Shown piece by piece: positions 13,648 through 23,505 of a DNA stretch of 64,000 nucleotides. The DNA comes from Toxotes chatareus (Eukaryota > Chordata > Actinopteri > Toxotidae), in NCBI GenBank assembly GCA_016801885.1, contig JAFBJY010000299.1:1-64000 (forward strand). Reading direction: 5' to 3'. Position 1 is the stretch's first letter; every line of letters starts with the position of its first letter. The notes beneath the pieces were generated by a model. The model searched no databases. It had not been told where the DNA came from and saw only the letters and a program-made list of their open reading frames with translations. The position numbers and the translations under genes are program-made.

Positions 13648-13764
13648 ATGTGACTTCCTGTAAACGGAGAGGGGAGGAGCAGGTAAAACTGAAAGTGTTC
13701 AGTCAGTTCAGACGCCATTTGAAGTAAACAGAGCAGGAGGAGGAAAACTGAAGACTGAGGCAGG
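13405..13764 (+). promoter_or_regulatory. NLR leader/promoter, copy 1
   Basis: This segment is almost identical to 15033-15393. Both copies contain CAGATCCA.ATCCACTGGATC, a CA microsatellite, then an IRF-type core AAAACTGAAAGTG (13685-13697) and a short untranslated exon ending AGG|GTGAGT at 13764. IRF proteins recognise AANNGAAA, which is present. The duplicated leader sits upstream of the NLR first coding exon. Promoter function is inferred from position, conservation between copies and the donor site; no TATA box is obvious. Confidence 0.6.
13617..13647. repeat. (CA)n microsatellite
   Basis: About 15 uninterrupted AC dinucleotides inside leader copy 1. Leader copy 2 has a much shorter, interrupted version at 15236-15257. 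Confidence 0.95.
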
Positions 13765-13856
13765 GTGAGTGTTAATACAACATTATTATTATTTTACTGT
13801 CAAAGAAAACTGACCAGGTGGAGAGCTGCCTGTTTTTACTTCACTCTGTACTCAGT

Positions 13857-13882
13857 CTGTGTGTGTGTGTGTGTGTGTGTGT
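13857..13882. repeat. (TG)n microsatellite
   Basis: About 12 TG dinucleotides in the intron between leader copy 1 and its damaged coding exon. Confidence 0.95.
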
Positions 13883-13993
13883 ACCTGTTCTCTCAGTCTT
13901 GCATGTGACTCTTGATCAGACTTGTGTGTCCTGATTCTTTGTGTGTCTGAGCTCACAGTCTGTTTTACTGGTTGAGTGTTTGTGTGGAGGAAG

Positions 13994-14124
13994 ATGAGTG
14001 TTTGTGTGGAGGAGAGAGGACAGAGCAGAATGTACAGGATCCAGCTGTCTGTCTATGAAGAGAAAATGTCCAGACTGTTGGATCCTGCAGACTTCAGTAA
14101 TGAACCTGGACCCTCAGACACAAA
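13994..14124 (+). pseudogene. Damaged first coding exon of an NLR (duplicate)
   Basis: This is homologous to the good exon at 17208-17360. It keeps MSVCVEE at the start and NEPGPSDTK at the end with the same AA|GTAAGA donor (14125). The middle has slipped frame: two compensating indels replace the usual SPGSSCLSMKSD peptide with an unrelated one. The acceptor present at 17205-17207 in the other copy is gone here. A 22-base direct duplication (13973-13994 and 13995-14016) lies over the start codon. Most likely a dead duplicate; a novel N-terminus is possible if transcription starts just upstream. Confidence 0.65.
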
Positions 14125-15032
14125 GTAAGAGAACTGCTACAAACCTGTGAACCTCCAAACTTTGGGCTATAACAGTTTAGTGTGTTGAGGTCCTGCAGTT
14201 GTCGTCTCTGCCGTAGTGTGGACAGAAAATCAGTTCTTCCTGGTTCTTCTGGCTCATCAGTGTATTAATACTGTCTGCTGAGGCTGCTTGTTTCTTTTGA
14301 AATGATCTGACTAAAGAACATTTTTACTTTCACTGATTTTCCACATTTTTATTATTACCAATAAATCTCATGTGCAGAGTCAAACCCACACAGAATGTGT
14401 ATCACAGCCTGATAGATCTGATTCCTCTGAGCCAGGAAATATTAAAACACATCAGTGAACCACACTGTTACACTGGGTGACATGATCCTTCATGTTCATG
14501 AACACACACACACTGCAGTTTATTCTGACTCAGTCCCACACACACCATCCTGCTGCCTTAAATATTCACTACAGCACCAAATGTGGATCAATCCACTGAT
14601 CAAAATGATGCACTGACCAACAAATGCAGTGATTCCTCCTGTTTGCTTGATGAAAACTACAGAGCAGCTCTTTTAGGAAATCAGTGACCCTTTTTGAAGA
14701 ATAAATTGTATAATTTTTTTTAAAATTTTGAACAAATAAGCTCCAACGACATTTGTTCACAGTCTGGAGGATTCAACAATCGTAAGGTCAGACAGAGGAG
14801 GGAAGTCAGACAGTGCTGAGAGATGAACTAACACTATTGGTTTTGGTCTTTTCATGAGTTTGTAGTAAAGAACCACAATGTAGAATAATACCAGAATGAT
14901 CCTTTAATTACACACAAGATTCACTATCACTGATATTTGTGCAGATGTAACTCTGGAAACTGTATTTGTCCACTGTCTTTGTCAGTAAAGTTGAGTCATG
15001 GCCACATGAAGCCTGCAGCAGGATGTGGTATT
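14125..15032. other. Intron-like sequence of the first duplicate
   Basis: Non-coding. 14573-14760 aligns with 18240-18380, showing that the duplication covers not only the leader and exon but also the downstream intron. No other feature seen. Confidence 0.6.
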
Positions 15033-15393
15033 TTCACCTGTCCCACAGACAGATCCAGATCCACTGGATCAGCTGGGATCTTCTCTCCATAATCATGATA
15101 AGAAACATTATTTATATAGTTTATTTTATAATAAGTCAGTAAAAATACAAAATTTAATCAGATTTAGTTAAAACACATTAATCATGATTTTAATAAACAA
15201 AACAACTAATTAAAAAAGTTCTAAACTTGTAAACAACACACAAACACACACACACACAGAGAGACTCAGACAGACTGTGTGACTTCCTGTAAATGGTGAG
15301 GGGAGGAGCAGCTAAAACTGAAAGTGTTCAGTCAGTTCAGAGTCCATTTGAATTGAACAGAGCAGGAGGAGGAAAACTGAAGGCTGAGGCAGG
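15033..15393 (+). promoter_or_regulatory. NLR leader/promoter, copy 2
   Basis: This is the second copy of the leader described at 13405-13764, with the IRF-like core AAAACTGAAAGTG at 15314-15326 and an untranslated exon ending AGG|GTGAGT (15393). It precedes the intact first coding exon at 17208 and is the more likely working leader of NLR-1. The intron that follows carries the LINE-tailed insertion at 15513-16700. Confidence 0.6.
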
Positions 15394-15512
15394 GTGAGTG
15401 TTAATACATCATTATTATTATTGTATTTACACTGGTCCGATGAAATGATGGCACTGATGCCACAGTCTGCCTTAAACCAAACTTTGGTCATGTGACCTGG
15501 ATCATAAACGCT

Positions 15513-16110
15513 TCTTTTTATTTTTATTTTTTATTTATTTAACCTTTATTTAACCGGGTAAATTGGTTGAGAACCAGGCATGTTACACAATAAACAATAA
15601 TCGCAATCTTGAACACCCATAAACAAATAAAAACATGAAGTCCTTCTCACGAATGTATACATACAACAACATACAATACATACAACAAGGAGATCACAAG
15701 CAAATTAGAAGCAGGTGCACTGATCGGATCGTAATGAGTTATTCAAAGTAGATAATGGGATGAAGGTACGGAGTTTAAGTGTTTTTTTTTTTTTTAACTC
15801 ATTCCAGTCACTAAGGGCAGCAAAATGGAGTGAGGAACGACTGAAGGAAGTTTAGACTTTGGAGTGATCAAGGTGATGAAGTTACTCGAGCGTAGATTGT
15901 GGGTGTTGATTAGTGATTGAAGGTATGGAGGGGTTTTGCCGATGATAGTTTTGTAGATGAACTGATACCAATGCAACAAGTTAATGAGAGAGTACAGATC
16001 ACAATGGCGGGTGTTAAAAGGGGCACCGGTGACAAGGCGGATTGCAGAATGATAGATGACATCCAGTTTATTGAGAATTCTGACCGGGGTGTGCTTTGCT
16101 GTGTGAGTGA
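15513..16110 (-). mobile_element. LINE 3' end, CpG-rich young copy
   Basis: Read on the minus strand it starts with a reverse-transcriptase C-terminal region (LDVIYHSAIRLVTG near 16060, then HWYQFIYKTIIGKTPPYL and LRSSNFITL), has a frameshift near a 13-base T run at 15783-15795, then a 3' UTR and a tail of TAAATAAA-type repeats ending near 15513. CpG dinucleotides are still frequent, which suggests recent insertion. The sequence just 5' of it (16110-16700) is not LINE and encodes the 133-residue protein described separately. Confidence 0.75.
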
Positions 16111-16243
16111 AGGATGATTTATTACAGTAAGGAAAGCTGATTCTTCATTTGACATTAGAGAGCAATGAGGGACAGAACAATACAGTCAATATGCAAGAAG
16201 CAATTTATCGATCCGCGTTCAATTTATCCAGATCAGTAATCAA

Positions 16244-16645
16244 TCAATGAAGTAGCTCCGACATCTCCTCAAACTTGACAGACAGTCCCTTCACCGATCT
16301 CAACAGGTGTTCGGACTGTCTTCCGATGTTATCAATCTGTCTCCGTTCCTCCTCAGATCGGGCTGAGATGTCACTGATCAGTCCTTCGATCCGAGCTATC
16401 TTCTGGTGGAATTCCGTCTGCTGATTACTACTGAACCCGTGGTGCTGTTTTATCTCCGCGCTTAGCGGTAGTGCCGATTTGCCATCAGCGGTTTTTCCAA
16501 TTCTCCGATAGATCAGGGCAATACCCAGGCCAATTGATAGTATCCCTGCTATCAATGTCCAATAAATAAATAGATCCTCCACGTCTTCCAGGGACAGCGC
16601 TTCCAGGCACACCAGACGCCAGAGTTGCTTGGAGAGGGGGATCAT
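16244..16645 (-). CDS. 133-residue single-pass membrane/coiled-coil protein
   Basis: An uninterrupted frame from ATG at 16645 to TGA at 16244. Residues 25-46 form one clear hydrophobic segment (FIYWTLIAGILSIGLGIALIY) flanked on the inside by basic residues (RR at 47-48). Residues from about 73 to 130 are polar and heptad-like (HQKIARIEGLISDI, then EEERRQIDNI and HLLRSVKGLSVKFEEM), predicting a coiled coil. The region has many more CpGs than its surroundings. It lies directly upstream of, and in the same orientation as, the LINE 3' end at 15513-16110. I do not recognise the family. It could be an ORF of a non-autonomous LINE-tailed element, a captured host transcript, or a LINE ORF1 variant. 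Confidence 0.5.
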   Translation of the reverse strand: MIPLSKQLWRLVCLEALSLEDVEDLFIYWTLIAGILSIGLGIALIYRRIGKTADGKSALPLSAEIKQHHGFSSNQQTEFHQKIARIEGLISDISARSEEERRQIDNIGRQSEHLLRSVKGLSVKFEEMSELLH

Positions 16646-16699
16646 GGTTTGGTGTCACATTATTAAGGTTGACAGCAGAAGTGGGCTTAACCTTATACA

Positions 16700-17207
16700 T
16701 TTTAAATATATTTTGTACTCTAATATCTTTTTAACATATTATTTATTAGCCTTTTTTAATCAACCTTTTAAGCCGCATGAAATTAAATATTAATGAACTT
16801 CTGACATGACAATATTTATTAAACATTTCTCTTTGACAGTTACAATTACTTTACTGTCAAAGTCTCTGGGTCAGTTTTGTCTCTGTGGACTGTAGGGAAG
16901 AAGAGTCAGGATGAAGAGACAGAAAAGGAGGAAAGAATTTCAAATGTGGTTCTTCATGTTCTCTCAGTCAGAGTGAACAGTTTGACACAAAGTTGGGATG
17001 ATCTGAATGATGCACATTAAAGACAATTAACCCAAGAAAACAAGCACAGAGTTAAAGAGAACTGATCAGGTGGAGAGCTGCCTGCTGTGTACTCTGTTAG
17101 ACTGTGTGTGCTATTCCTGTTCTTGCATGTGACTCTTGATCAGACTTGTCTGTCCTGATTTTTCGTGTGTCTGAGCTCACACTCTGTTTTACTGGTTTCC
17201 CTCTCAG
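16700..17207. other. NLR-1 intron before the first coding exon
   Basis: Non-coding. A ten-base inverted pair (CTTTGACAGT and ACTGTCAAAG) lies at about 16834-16863. The part after 17040 matches copy 1 before its damaged exon. No gene seen. Confidence 0.5.
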
Positions 17208-17360
17208 ACCACCTAAAGTCCAGAAAATGAGTGTTTGTGTGGAGGAAAAGGAGGACAGAGCAGAGTCTCCAGGATCCAGCTGTCTGTCTATGAAGAGTGA
17301 CTGGTCCAAACAGAGAGATCCTCCAAACTTCAGTAATGAACCTGGACCCTCAGACACAAA
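17208..17360 (+). CDS. NLR-1 first coding exon
   Basis: Acceptor CCCTCTCAG at 17207; start codon at 17227; exon ends AA|GTAAGAG (17360). The 45-residue peptide starts MSVCVEEKEDRAE, contains SPGSSCLSMKSD and ends NEPGPSDTK. This is the usual N-terminus of fish NLRC3/NLRP12-like NLRs, a short peptide-repeat region before FISNA. The exon ends two bases into a codon, matching the next repeat exon at 23383, which starts with one completing base. It uses leader copy 2 if spliced in the ordinary way. I chose this start because the exon copy at 13994 keeps the same ATG context and the family starts with this peptide. Confidence 0.75.
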
Positions 17361-17455
17361 GTAAGAGAACTGCTACAAACCTGTGAACCTCCAAACTTAA
17401 TTTAACAGGGTTTACTGTGTTGAGGTCCTGCAGTTGTCATCACTATCTGTAACTG

Positions 17456-18181
17456 TTGTGTGACACTGCTGTGTAGCCACAAACATGAGGAAGAGGACCC
17501 AAATGCAGAAACCCCAGGACGGAAAAATGAGTGAATTAAAAGTTCTGTTATTTCACTCAAACTCTCTGGAAAAAGTCCAGGGCAGGAAACAAAAGTTCAA
17601 CAACTAAAAATCATCCAAAATGGAGAAAACCTTCAGAAACAGAAACTCTAATCCAAACGTCCTTACTGGTGACAGAACAAAATAACAGAGGAAAGTGGAA
17701 ACAGGAGGCAAATCCAGGACAGTGCACAGGCAGGGAAACAGATAAGACAACTAAGAGAAGGCTCCAGGACGAGAACAGAGACTCCAGGAGGTGAACCACA
17801 GGTGCAAACATGAGCTGAGACACAGACTAACTGACAAAGGAACAGGGGAGCAACAAGACTTAAATACACAGGAGGTCATTTACAACAGGTGACACAAATC
17901 AGGGCGGGCAGGCAATCGACAACTGAGAGAAAGCTGATAAAGACAGGAAGTAAATTATGAACAGGGACCAGCGTTTCAAAATGAAAACAGGAAAAGCCAA
18001 AAACCAGAACCAAAGTGACATGATTTCAAAAACAAAAGGAAGGAAAGTACTACCAACACTTAAGAAACTGAAAAAACTCATTAAGAGTTCAAGGGTTATA
18101 AAGAGTTTAACCAAAAGTCCAAAAGAGTTCAAGGCCTGTCAAGGCCATCCAAAACAGTCCCCTTAGAAGCTGATAGTCGAA
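17456..18181. mobile_element. 726-bp insertion in NLR-1 intron
   Basis: Compared with the duplicate near 14190, copy 2 has extra sequence here, flanked by GTAACTG at 17449-17455 and 18182-18188, a candidate 7-bp target duplication. The insert contains GACCCAAATGCAG, a phrase that recurs in the separate insertion near 35950. No transposase is encoded. Class not determined; a non-autonomous DNA transposon is the simplest reading. Confidence 0.5.
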
Positions 18182-19598
18182 GTAACTGCTGTAGAGTCGG
18201 CAGAAAGTAAGTTCTTCCTAGTTCTGTTGGCACATCATATAGCACCAAATGTAGATCAATCTGCCGATCAAAATAGTCCCTAAGAAATGTGAATTTTCCT
18301 CCTGTTTATCTGTTAAAAACTACAGACAACAGGTGTCTCAGCAAATTACTGAGCCTTTTAAAAATTAGTATTTATATAGATTTTCAAATTCAGTGTGAAC
18401 CTTTAATGATTAACTGAACGAACAGTGTTGTTTATGGATGCTAGTGTGTTGCCTCCATCCTTCTGTATAGTGTGCAGTGCAAGATTCAATTCAACTCAGT
18501 TTTATTTATATAGCGCCTTCCGCTGTCAAAATTGTCTCAAAGTGCTTTACAGAGACCCAGAGCCTGACCCCAGAGCAAGCACTTAAGGCGACAGTGGCAA
18601 GGAAAACTCCCTTTAACAGGAAGAAACCTTGAGCAGAACCTGGCTCATATGGGGACCCTCCTGCCGATGGCCGGGCTGGGTGAAAGGAGGAAAAGGAGGA
18701 AGACAGGACAGCTAGGAATGGAGGAGAGGGGGAGAAGGACATGCAGCATATAACACATGATACAAACAGGGTTGGCAATGGAAAAAGACAGCCAGCATTC
18801 AGATTACAGAACAGTTAGTGGATAATGTGTGCTCAGCAGATTACTGTTATGATAGGAGACAGAGCACAGAAGTAAGAAGCTGTCATGATTGGTAATTATT
18901 TACATTACAATCTGCATAGAATATTAATCCAAAATGTATCTGTAGCAGAGTGGGACATTAAACATAGTAATGTGTTAGAAATGGATCATTGTAGACAATA
19001 AACAGCAGCAGGTGGGTGGAGCCAGGACCACAGAACCTGCAGCTCCGGAGCCAGAGGTACCTGCAGAAAGGTACAGCGAAAGAGAGACCAGAGAGAAACA
19101 AACAGGACTACGGGACAGAGAGGACACAGAGTTAATGACATGTAATAAAGGTTAATAAATGTAAGAGTAGGTCTGAGAAAGAGGGAAGAGGAGAAGTGTG
19201 CAGAGGATCATGGGAAGTCCCCCAGCAGCCTCGACCTATAGCAGCATAACTAAGGGATAGTTCAGCTGCCTGAGCCAGCCCTACTATGGGCTTTATCCTT
19301 AATCCTTGTGTTGTGTTCCAGTCAAATTTGGCCGATTCAAGAGTTTTATCACTGAAAAATGTAGTTAATTTGATCAGACTAACGTAAGACTCCTCGACTT
19401 TGTCCACAAAGAGGATTTCAACACACAATATAAATTGTATTCATTTGCATACAATATTGTGTGTTTTATTCAACTTTTGTAAACTCTTGGTGTTTCCAGT
19501 TACAAGTGACTGGTCATTAGAAATGAATGGGGGAGACTACAAATAGTGTAAAAAATAGAGCTCAGGTACATCCTCATTTGTTAGATGGACACATGCCT

Positions 19599-19625
19599 GC
19601 ACACACACACACACACACACACACA

Positions 19626-19660
<35 letters not shown>
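19599..19660. repeat. (CA)n(CT)n(CA)n microsatellite
   Basis: A compound dinucleotide repeat inside the piggyBac-like element. Confidence 0.95.
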
Positions 19661-19741
19661 CTTGAGTTCCTTGGCAACCACTATGGGAAACTTTACCCAA
19701 AAGAGTCACCTGTTGGAAGTTCTCACAGACAGTTGCAACAT

Positions 19742-20077
19742 TTATTCATTTTCTATACCGCCTGATCTGTCAGGGTCAGGGGGAGCTGGAGCCTATCCCA
19801 GCTGACTCTGGGCAAGAGGGTACACCCTGTACTGGTTACCAGTCAATTGCAGGGCTGACACACAAAGATAGACAAAGACAGACAACCATTCACGCACACC
19901 TAGGGGCAATTTAGAGTAGCCAGTTAATCTAATGTGCATGTTTTTGGGATTGTGAGAGGAGGCCGGAGTAAACGGAGAAAGCCCACGCAGATGCAGGAGA
20001 GCTCCCACAGAGGTTGAACCTGGAACCCTCTTGCCGTGAGGCAGCAGTGCTAACCACTGCACCACCGTGCCGCAACA
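19742..20077 (-). mobile_element. SINE-like repeat with tRNA-like head
   Basis: Read on the minus strand from 20077, it starts GCGGCACGGTGGTGCAGTGG with an A-box-like TGGTGCAGTGG and a B-box-like GGTTCCAGGTTCAA. It continues with the fish repeat body that includes GGAGCTGGAGCCTATCCCAG (seen on the plus strand). No coding capacity. It is nested in the piggyBac-like element. Confidence 0.65.
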
Positions 20078-20164
20078 TAGTTTCAATAATATTGAACTTT
20101 TGGTATACTTTGGTATATAATGCTTTTTTGAGGCCTTGCTCACAGTTCATTGTGTGGCAGTACC

Positions 20165-20293
20165 ATGGCAGCTGGATATACAGTAAGTGAGGCTCTTGAC
20201 TATATATTTGATCACCACACTGGTGAGGAAGAGAGAGGCCAGGAAACTGACAGTGGGGATGGATTAGAGCTCACTTTGACCCAAAGTATTTGA
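20165..20293 (+). pseudogene. piggyBac transposase N-terminal fragment
   Basis: A 42-codon frame from ATG at 20165 to TGA at 20293. It reads MAAGYTVSEALDYIF and then a run of acidic residues (EEERGQETDSGDG), the style of the acidic N-termini of PGBD-type transposases. It lies inside the element bounded by TTAA. The catalytic domain is absent, so this is a remnant. Confidence 0.55.
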
Positions 20294-20345
20294 TAAATAG
20301 TATACTATGTTTCATCAGATTATTTCTTACATTCAAAATAATCCA

Positions 20346-20520
20346 GAAAGGGGCGGTCTTGGTGGTGCAGTGGTTGGCACTGTTGCTTCGTGGCAAGAGG
20401 GTTCTGGGTTCCAGCCTCAGTATAGGTGCTCCTGTGTGGAGTTTGTATGCTATCACTGTGTAGAGGGTTGCGTCAGGAAGGGCATCCAGCAAAATAACAT
20501 ACCAAATTTGAAAATTAGAT
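20346..20520 (+). mobile_element. Second tRNA-headed SINE-like repeat
   Basis: It starts GGGGCGGTCTTGGTGGTGCA with an A-box-like TGGTGCAGTGGTT and a B-box-like GGGTTCCAGCC about 45 bases on, then a body with GTCAGGAAGGGCATCCAGC. The body differs from that of the SINE at 19742-20077. It is nested in the piggyBac-like element. Confidence 0.6.
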
Positions 20521-22113
20521 TTCTGGTAGGCCACAGAGAAAGGTCACTTTCAGATAATTTCATCAATCAATCATCAATCAGTCAGAAAGTGGAACAACAA
20601 TATTCAAAATAAATAATTAAATTTGTGTTTTTTGGAACTCGAATTCAAGATGTATAAGCTCAGATCAGAGAGCTATACAGGCCATAAATAACAAATAGAA
20701 GTTCAAGACTTGTAATGTAAACAAGAATTTAAATTGATTTAAGAAATCGAACAGAACAAATAGTGATAATATGTGTATTTTTATAGTTTATGAAGAATCT
20801 TAATGGAACGGTCATTTGTGACCGGGAAAACAAAAATGTTTAACAAGAAATTAACACAACCTGAGGGTTAACTGTAACAGTGTCTATAGTAATAATTGTG
20901 ACTAACTATAGGTTTAGTCATAATAACTAAAACTGTAACTACAAGGTTAAGGTTTTAAGCTTAATTTTAAAATTAGAGAGGGTGTCTGCTTCCTGAACCC
21001 AAACTGGCAGTTGGTTCCACAGGAGAGGGGCCTGATAGCTAAAGGCTCGGCCTCCCATTCGACTTTTAGAGATTTTGGGAACCATAAGCAAACCTGCATT
21101 CTGGGAACGAAGCAATCTGTTGGGATAATATGGTACTATCAGCTCTTTAAGATATGAAGGAGCCTGGCCATTGAGGGCCTTATATGTAAGGAGAAGTATT
21201 TTAAAATCAATTCTGGATTTTGCAGGAAGCCAATGAAGAGAAGTTAGTACAGGAGTAATATGATCTCTCTTGCTAATTCCACTCAGTACTCTCGCTGCAG
21301 CATTTTGGATCAGCTGGAGGCTTTTTAGAGAGTTAACTGGACATCCTGATAATAGGAATTACAGTAGTCCAAAGCATGGACTAATTTTTCAGCATCACTC
21401 TGCGACAGAATGTTCCTAATCTTAACGATATTGCGCAGGGTGAAAGAAGGCGGTCCTAGAGACTTGTTTTATATGCGAGTTAAAGAACATGTCTTGATCA
21501 AAAATAACTCCAAGGTTCCTCACAGTCGTACTGGAGGCTAAATTAATGCCATCCAGAGTAACTATATGATTAGATAAACTGTTTCTGAGGTGTTTGGGAC
21601 CAAACACAATAACCTCAGTTTTGGCTGAATTCAACAAGAAGTCTGGGGCAACTCAGCAAGATCTATGGGAGAGAAGCAGTCTACAGAGAAATCAGGACCT
21701 GCAGACATTTCAATTAGTGGATAGCCACTTCTTTTCAGCTTTTCGTGATATCTGCTTTAAAGTATGTATTTGCAAATCATACCATCCTCTGATTAATGAC
21801 CTTCATTTTCAGAGGGGCGATAGAGTCAAGAGTCGTACGTAGTGAAGTGGCAGTACTATCAACTAGAAAATCTATATCTGCTGGGGTAAAGTATGTAAAG
21901 TCTGTAAAACTGGCACATGGCATCAGAGTTAATAATGATGGAATAACTTTCTTGTATTTAGTAACAGCAGCATTAGACAGATATATACAGAAGTTAATTT
22001 TTCCCCAGATACTGTGCAGTTCATTATTGTAAATTCAAATGTTATTAAAGAATGATGGGATAAAACAGGGTTCTGAGGGAATACTGTCAAATATTCAGCT
22101 TCTATGCCATAGG

Positions 22114-22680
22114 TCAGTACAAGATCAAAGGTGTGATTAAAACAGTGAGTTGCTTTGTTAACATTTTGAATGAAGCCAATTGAGTCAAATACTGAACAGA
22201 ATGCAGTCTTAAGTCATTGTCAGTATCTACATGAATATTAAAGTCGCCCGCTATAATTGCTTTATCTGTACAAAGCACTAAATCAGATAAAAATTCAGTG
22301 AATTCAGACAAGAACTCTGAGTAAGCAGCAGGTGGACGATACACCACAGCAAATAGTACTGGTTTTTCTGTCTTCCAGTTTGGATGTGAGAGGCTGAGGA
22401 TAAGGCTTTCAAATGTGCTATATTTCAGCTTAGGTCTGGGATTAATTAATAAACTTGAGTGGTAGATTGCTGCCACTCCTCCTCCTCGGCCTGAGCCTTG
22501 AGGAATGTCATAATTAATATGACTAGCAGGGGTTGACTCATTTAGACTGACATACTCTTCCTCTTGCAGCCAGGTCTCAGTAAGACAGAATAAATCAATC
22601 TGCTGATCCATTATCAAATCATTTACTAACAGAGATTTAGACAAGATAGATCTAATGTTTAATAACCCAAATTATAGTGT
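22114..22680 (-). pseudogene. LINE AP-endonuclease domain
   Basis: Read from about 22680 downwards: SKSLLVNDLIMDQQIDLFCLTETWL holds the catalytic glutamate of the TETWL motif, followed by GRGGGVAAIY, FAVVYRPP and the IIAGDFNIH motif, all hallmarks of non-LTR endonucleases. The frame is open for 176 codons after the first ATG and then breaks near 22190. The domain would nick target DNA for target-primed reverse transcription. This copy lacks its reverse-transcriptase core, so it cannot move itself. Confidence 0.8.
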
Positions 22681-22690
22681 TTTTAGATTG

Positions 22691-23382
22691 AGACAACTTA
22701 ATTGTATTAATTTGTTTGAGGTTTTATGAATAACACCTCTTGTCTTTTTTTTGGTTTATACAGTTTTCTTTGTTTCGTGAGCAAACAGTCTATAGGATAA
22801 GGGAATAGGAATAGTAGGAATCATGGGAGGGTTGACAGCTCTAGAAAAACTTCAGAGAAATGTGTAGGACTGAACTCTGCCTTCTGGTCTCAACCCTGGC
22901 TTGTAATGTCTTTGGTGGTCTAATAAAATTTGCTTCTAATAAAATCTGTTTCTAGAAATGAGAGCTGAACTACCAAAGTGGGATGGATGCTATCTCTGCT
23001 AATCAGACCAGGTTTTCCACAAAAAGTTTTCCGACTGTTTATGAAGACCACGTCGTTTGTTGGAGATGTTAAATCTCCAACGAGCCATGCAGAACAGATG
23101 CTTGACTAAAGTGAACATAAGTATACGTACGTTAAAATTAGGAAATTAACCACAGTGCACCAAAAAAATTGTGTTCATTGATGAGCTAGGAAAACTTACA
23201 CTACACTACAGTACACCACAGTGCCGAAGCAAGAAACAGGAAGTGAGACATTACGTTACCACTAAAGTCTAGTTGATGATGTTGCTGCAGGACGTCAGCT
23301 GAGAGTTCCCAGAATGGCTTTGTCCTCAGAGAATTTATCAGTGTTTGATTTAATAGGAATAAAAATGTGTTTGTGTTTTCAG
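22691..23382. other. NLR-1 intron
   Basis: Non-coding. The first part may be further 5' LINE sequence on the minus strand. The end carries the polypyrimidine tract and TTTTCAG acceptor of the 23383 exon. Nothing else seen. Confidence 0.5.
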
Positions 23383-23505
23383 AGGTCAGGACCACAGACT
23401 GAGAGCAGAGTCTCCAGGATCCAGCTGTCTGTCTATGAAGAATGACAGGTCCAAACAGTTTAATCCTCCAGACTTGAGTCATGAACCTGGACCCTCAGAC
23501 ACAAA
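23383..23505 (+). CDS. NLR-1 second N-terminal repeat exon
   Basis: Acceptor TTTTCAG, donor AA|GTAAGAG. The exon has one completing base, 40 codons and two bases left over. It repeats the first exon's theme: SPGSSCLSMKNDRSKQF, then DLSHEPGPSDTK. Together with the exon at 17208 it forms the tandem-peptide region seen before FISNA in fish NLRs. It joins in frame to the FISNA-NACHT exon at 24499 (AA plus A, then FSADSGLQEVL). Confidence 0.75.

Larger units (their letters stand above)
19303..20867 (+). mobile_element. piggyBac-like element with TTAA duplications
   Basis: It is flanked by TTAA at 19299-19302 and 20868-20871. The ends are related inverted repeats: TCCTTGTGTTGTGTTCC on the left and, reverse-complemented, CCCTCAGGTTGTGTTAA on the right. 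Near the ends are GTCAAATTTGGCC and GGTCATTTGTGACC blocks, typical of fish piggyBac elements. The matching uninterrupted LINE sequence at 53140-53180 confirms the insertion point. Only a transposase N-terminus remains (20165-20293), and two SINE-like repeats and a microsatellite have entered it, so it is non-autonomous. Confidence 0.8.
18487..22690 (-). mobile_element. Internally deleted LINE, interrupted by piggyBac-like element
   Basis: Minus-strand non-LTR element. Its 5' side (22690-22100) encodes an AP-endonuclease domain, 22100-21640 the linker, 21637-20872 the C-terminal part after the reverse transcriptase, and 19298-18487 the 3' UTR, ending in the TATATAAATAAAAC-type end near a TTGAATTGAA repeat. 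The reverse-transcriptase core is missing at about 21640, where endonuclease linker joins directly to TEVIVFGPKHL sequence. The element is split at a TTAA by the insertion at 19303-20867. Other copies of the same family lie at 52368-53467 and 54676-55150. Confidence 0.8.

Noticed and set aside
18506..18778. Minus-strand frame repeated at 52397-52639 as a conserved protein
   Set aside because: Both are the 3' UTR of the same LINE family; similarity comes from the repeat, not from coding selection.
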